Origin: an uncultured Prevotellaceae bacterium
GTDB taxonomy: Bacteria > Bacteroidota > Bacteroidia > Bacteroidales > Bacteroidaceae
Assembly (NCBI GenBank): GCA_947167935.1
Contig: CAMVJU010000009.1
Span: 1-54,426 of the forward strand
Direction: 5' to 3'
Length of the DNA stretch: 54,426 nucleotides
Shown here: in pieces, positions 53,844 through 54,426 of the stretch
How the letters are laid out: every line of letters starts with the position of its first letter
Position numbering within the stretch: position 1 is the stretch's first letter
Made by a program: the position numbers and the translations under genes
Notes under the pieces: generated by a model
Database searches by the model: none
What the model was told of the DNA's origin: nothing
What the model saw: the letters and a program-made list of their open reading frames with translations, nothing else

Positions 53844-53867
53844 CAAGAAAATCATACGAAAAGAATA

Positions 53868-54426
53868 ATGCTTAGACACAGCATCCTCACCACATTGCTC
53901 ACTCTTGTCGCATTGACAGGCTGGGCAAAAAAGACTATCGTATGGGAAAACCCATCTGTTGCCTATTCTGCCATTCCGTATTTTCAAATCCAGAAGGTGG
54001 AAATGACGAAGGAAAAGACTGCCATGTATGTCAGGATGGATCATCTTTTACCAGGTTTTCGCTTCCGAATCAGCAAAGACAGTTATCTGCAAACAAATGG
54101 GAAGCAGTATAGCATCATTGGAAGCGATAGCATACCTTTGGAAGGAGACTACATCATTTTGGACGACACAGGAAGGAAAGACTTCGTCCTCTATTTCAAA
54201 CCCTTGCCTTTGAATACGAAAGAATTTGACTTCTTGGAAGGTTTGGCGGAACGCGACTACAAAGTGTTTGGTATCCACGACAAGGATTACACGATGCCTC
54301 CTGCTTCAGTGCCAACTGAATACATGGCCGATGATGATGATGGGGAAGGATTGGCGGAGCTGAAGTTCGATGCTACGCCTGCCACCATTCATTTCAAGTC
54401 GTTGAACTATCGTAAGGGAATGAACA
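53868..54426 (+). CDS. Secreted protein, N-terminal part, unknown function
   Basis: The first 186 codons; the gene continues past the window. It starts MLRHSILTTLLTLVALTGWA, a signal peptide, followed by KKTIVWENPSVAYSAIPYFQ and a beta-rich region with no motif I can place firmly. Similar N-terminal regions exist, to my memory, in Prevotella proteins with a C-terminal TlpA-like thioredoxin domain; that part is not in view, so I leave the function open. The start codon follows the TAATTTTG box. Confidence 0.7.
   Translation, partial: MLRHSILTTLLTLVALTGWAKKTIVWENPSVAYSAIPYFQIQKVEMTKEKTAMYVRMDHLLPGFRFRISKDSYLQTNGKQYSIIGSDSIPLEGDYIILDDTGRKDFVLYFKPLPLNTKEFDFLEGLAERDYKVFGIHDKDYTMPPASVPTEYMADDDDGEGLAELKFDATPATIHFKSLNYRKGMN

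Larger units (their letters stand above)
52319..53867. other. 1.55 kb non-coding island with several repeat systems
   Basis: No convincing protein gene. In order: duplicated promoter-like segment (52320-52420), GTGTAGG repeats in both orientations (52431-52763), a 22-bp palindromic array (52523-52603), a TCGCGATTCGCGA motif (52884) repeated at 53506, three GTCACC arrays in alternating orientation (53007-53239) around an AT-rich core, a 21-bp array (53353-53415), a cluster of hairpins (53470-53783), and the promoter of the last gene. Short open frames here (e.g. 52790-53002) are probably not genes. Confidence 0.8.

Overview
The window looks like a chromosomal segment of a Bacteroidales bacterium, most likely Prevotella or a close relative in the Prevotellaceae. 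The evidence is the gene families (FeoA-FeoB fusion, LruC-type lipoprotein, GH78/GH95/GH105 enzymes, DUF1573 protein, Tyr-tailed Wzc kinase, a metalloprotease with a Bacteroidetes-style C-terminal sorting tail) and the promoters. Gene after gene has the Bacteroidetes -7 box TAnnTTTG, several with a TTTG box 19-20 bases upstream, and Shine-Dalgarno sequences are weak or absent. Most of the window is ordinary chromosomal core and carbohydrate-utilisation genes; I see no prophage, transposase or CRISPR array.

Layout. 1-8942: esterase fragment, OPT transporter, a GH78 rhamnosidase fused to a sialidase-like propeller, and a divergent GH95 enzyme. 8937-12421 (minus): acyl-CoA synthetase, MFS transporter and a small membrane protein. 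12552-15701 (plus): PafA-type phosphatase, FolP and the diadenylate cyclase CdaA. 15705-21209: LamG-like lipoprotein, a 0.6 kb non-coding island, class I fumarase, M6 protease, NagB. 21295-26304 (minus): TrkH, TrkA, Dxs and tRNA-Lys. 26485-30815: LruC-type lipoprotein gene with a nonsense codon in its signal peptide, then a membrane-bound AraC regulator overlapping a GH105 hydrolase. 30942-34425: DUF1573 protein, RNase Y, ZapA, a coiled-coil protein, a hypothetical protein. 34686-38592: RfbA, a Wzc-like tyrosine kinase and a HAD protein (exopolysaccharide). 38675-40048 (minus): L20, L35 and IF-3. 40176-51172: DsbD, cysteine desulfidase-like protein, Dcu carrier, exonuclease III, mannonate dehydratase, a Cmk-like kinase, a TerB-DnaJ protein, FeoAB. 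51220-54426: an outer-surface-type hypothetical protein, a 1.55 kb non-coding island, and the 5' end of a secreted protein.

Functional themes are plant polysaccharide use (rhamnosidase, GH95, unsaturated rhamnogalacturonyl hydrolase, mannonate dehydratase), anaerobic C4-dicarboxylate metabolism (class I fumarase and Dcu), potassium and c-di-AMP physiology (TrkA/TrkH and CdaA), and envelope polysaccharide.

The least explained content is not protein. (1) Two non-coding islands (16518-17124 and 52319-53867) share an architecture: opposed arrays of a GTGAC-type repeat of about 9-10 bp around AT-rich DNA, plus iteron-like direct repeats of 21-22 bp. A third 21-22 bp array lies between two divergent genes at 34469-34577. 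(2) Several families of short degenerate repeats are scattered between genes and, in frame, inside conserved enzymes. (3) A nine-G tract precedes the DNA-binding domain of the AraC regulator and could make it phase-variable. (4) A run of hairpins ending in a terminator-like hairpin at 53520-53790 may be an unannotated small RNA. All functional readings of these four items are inference.
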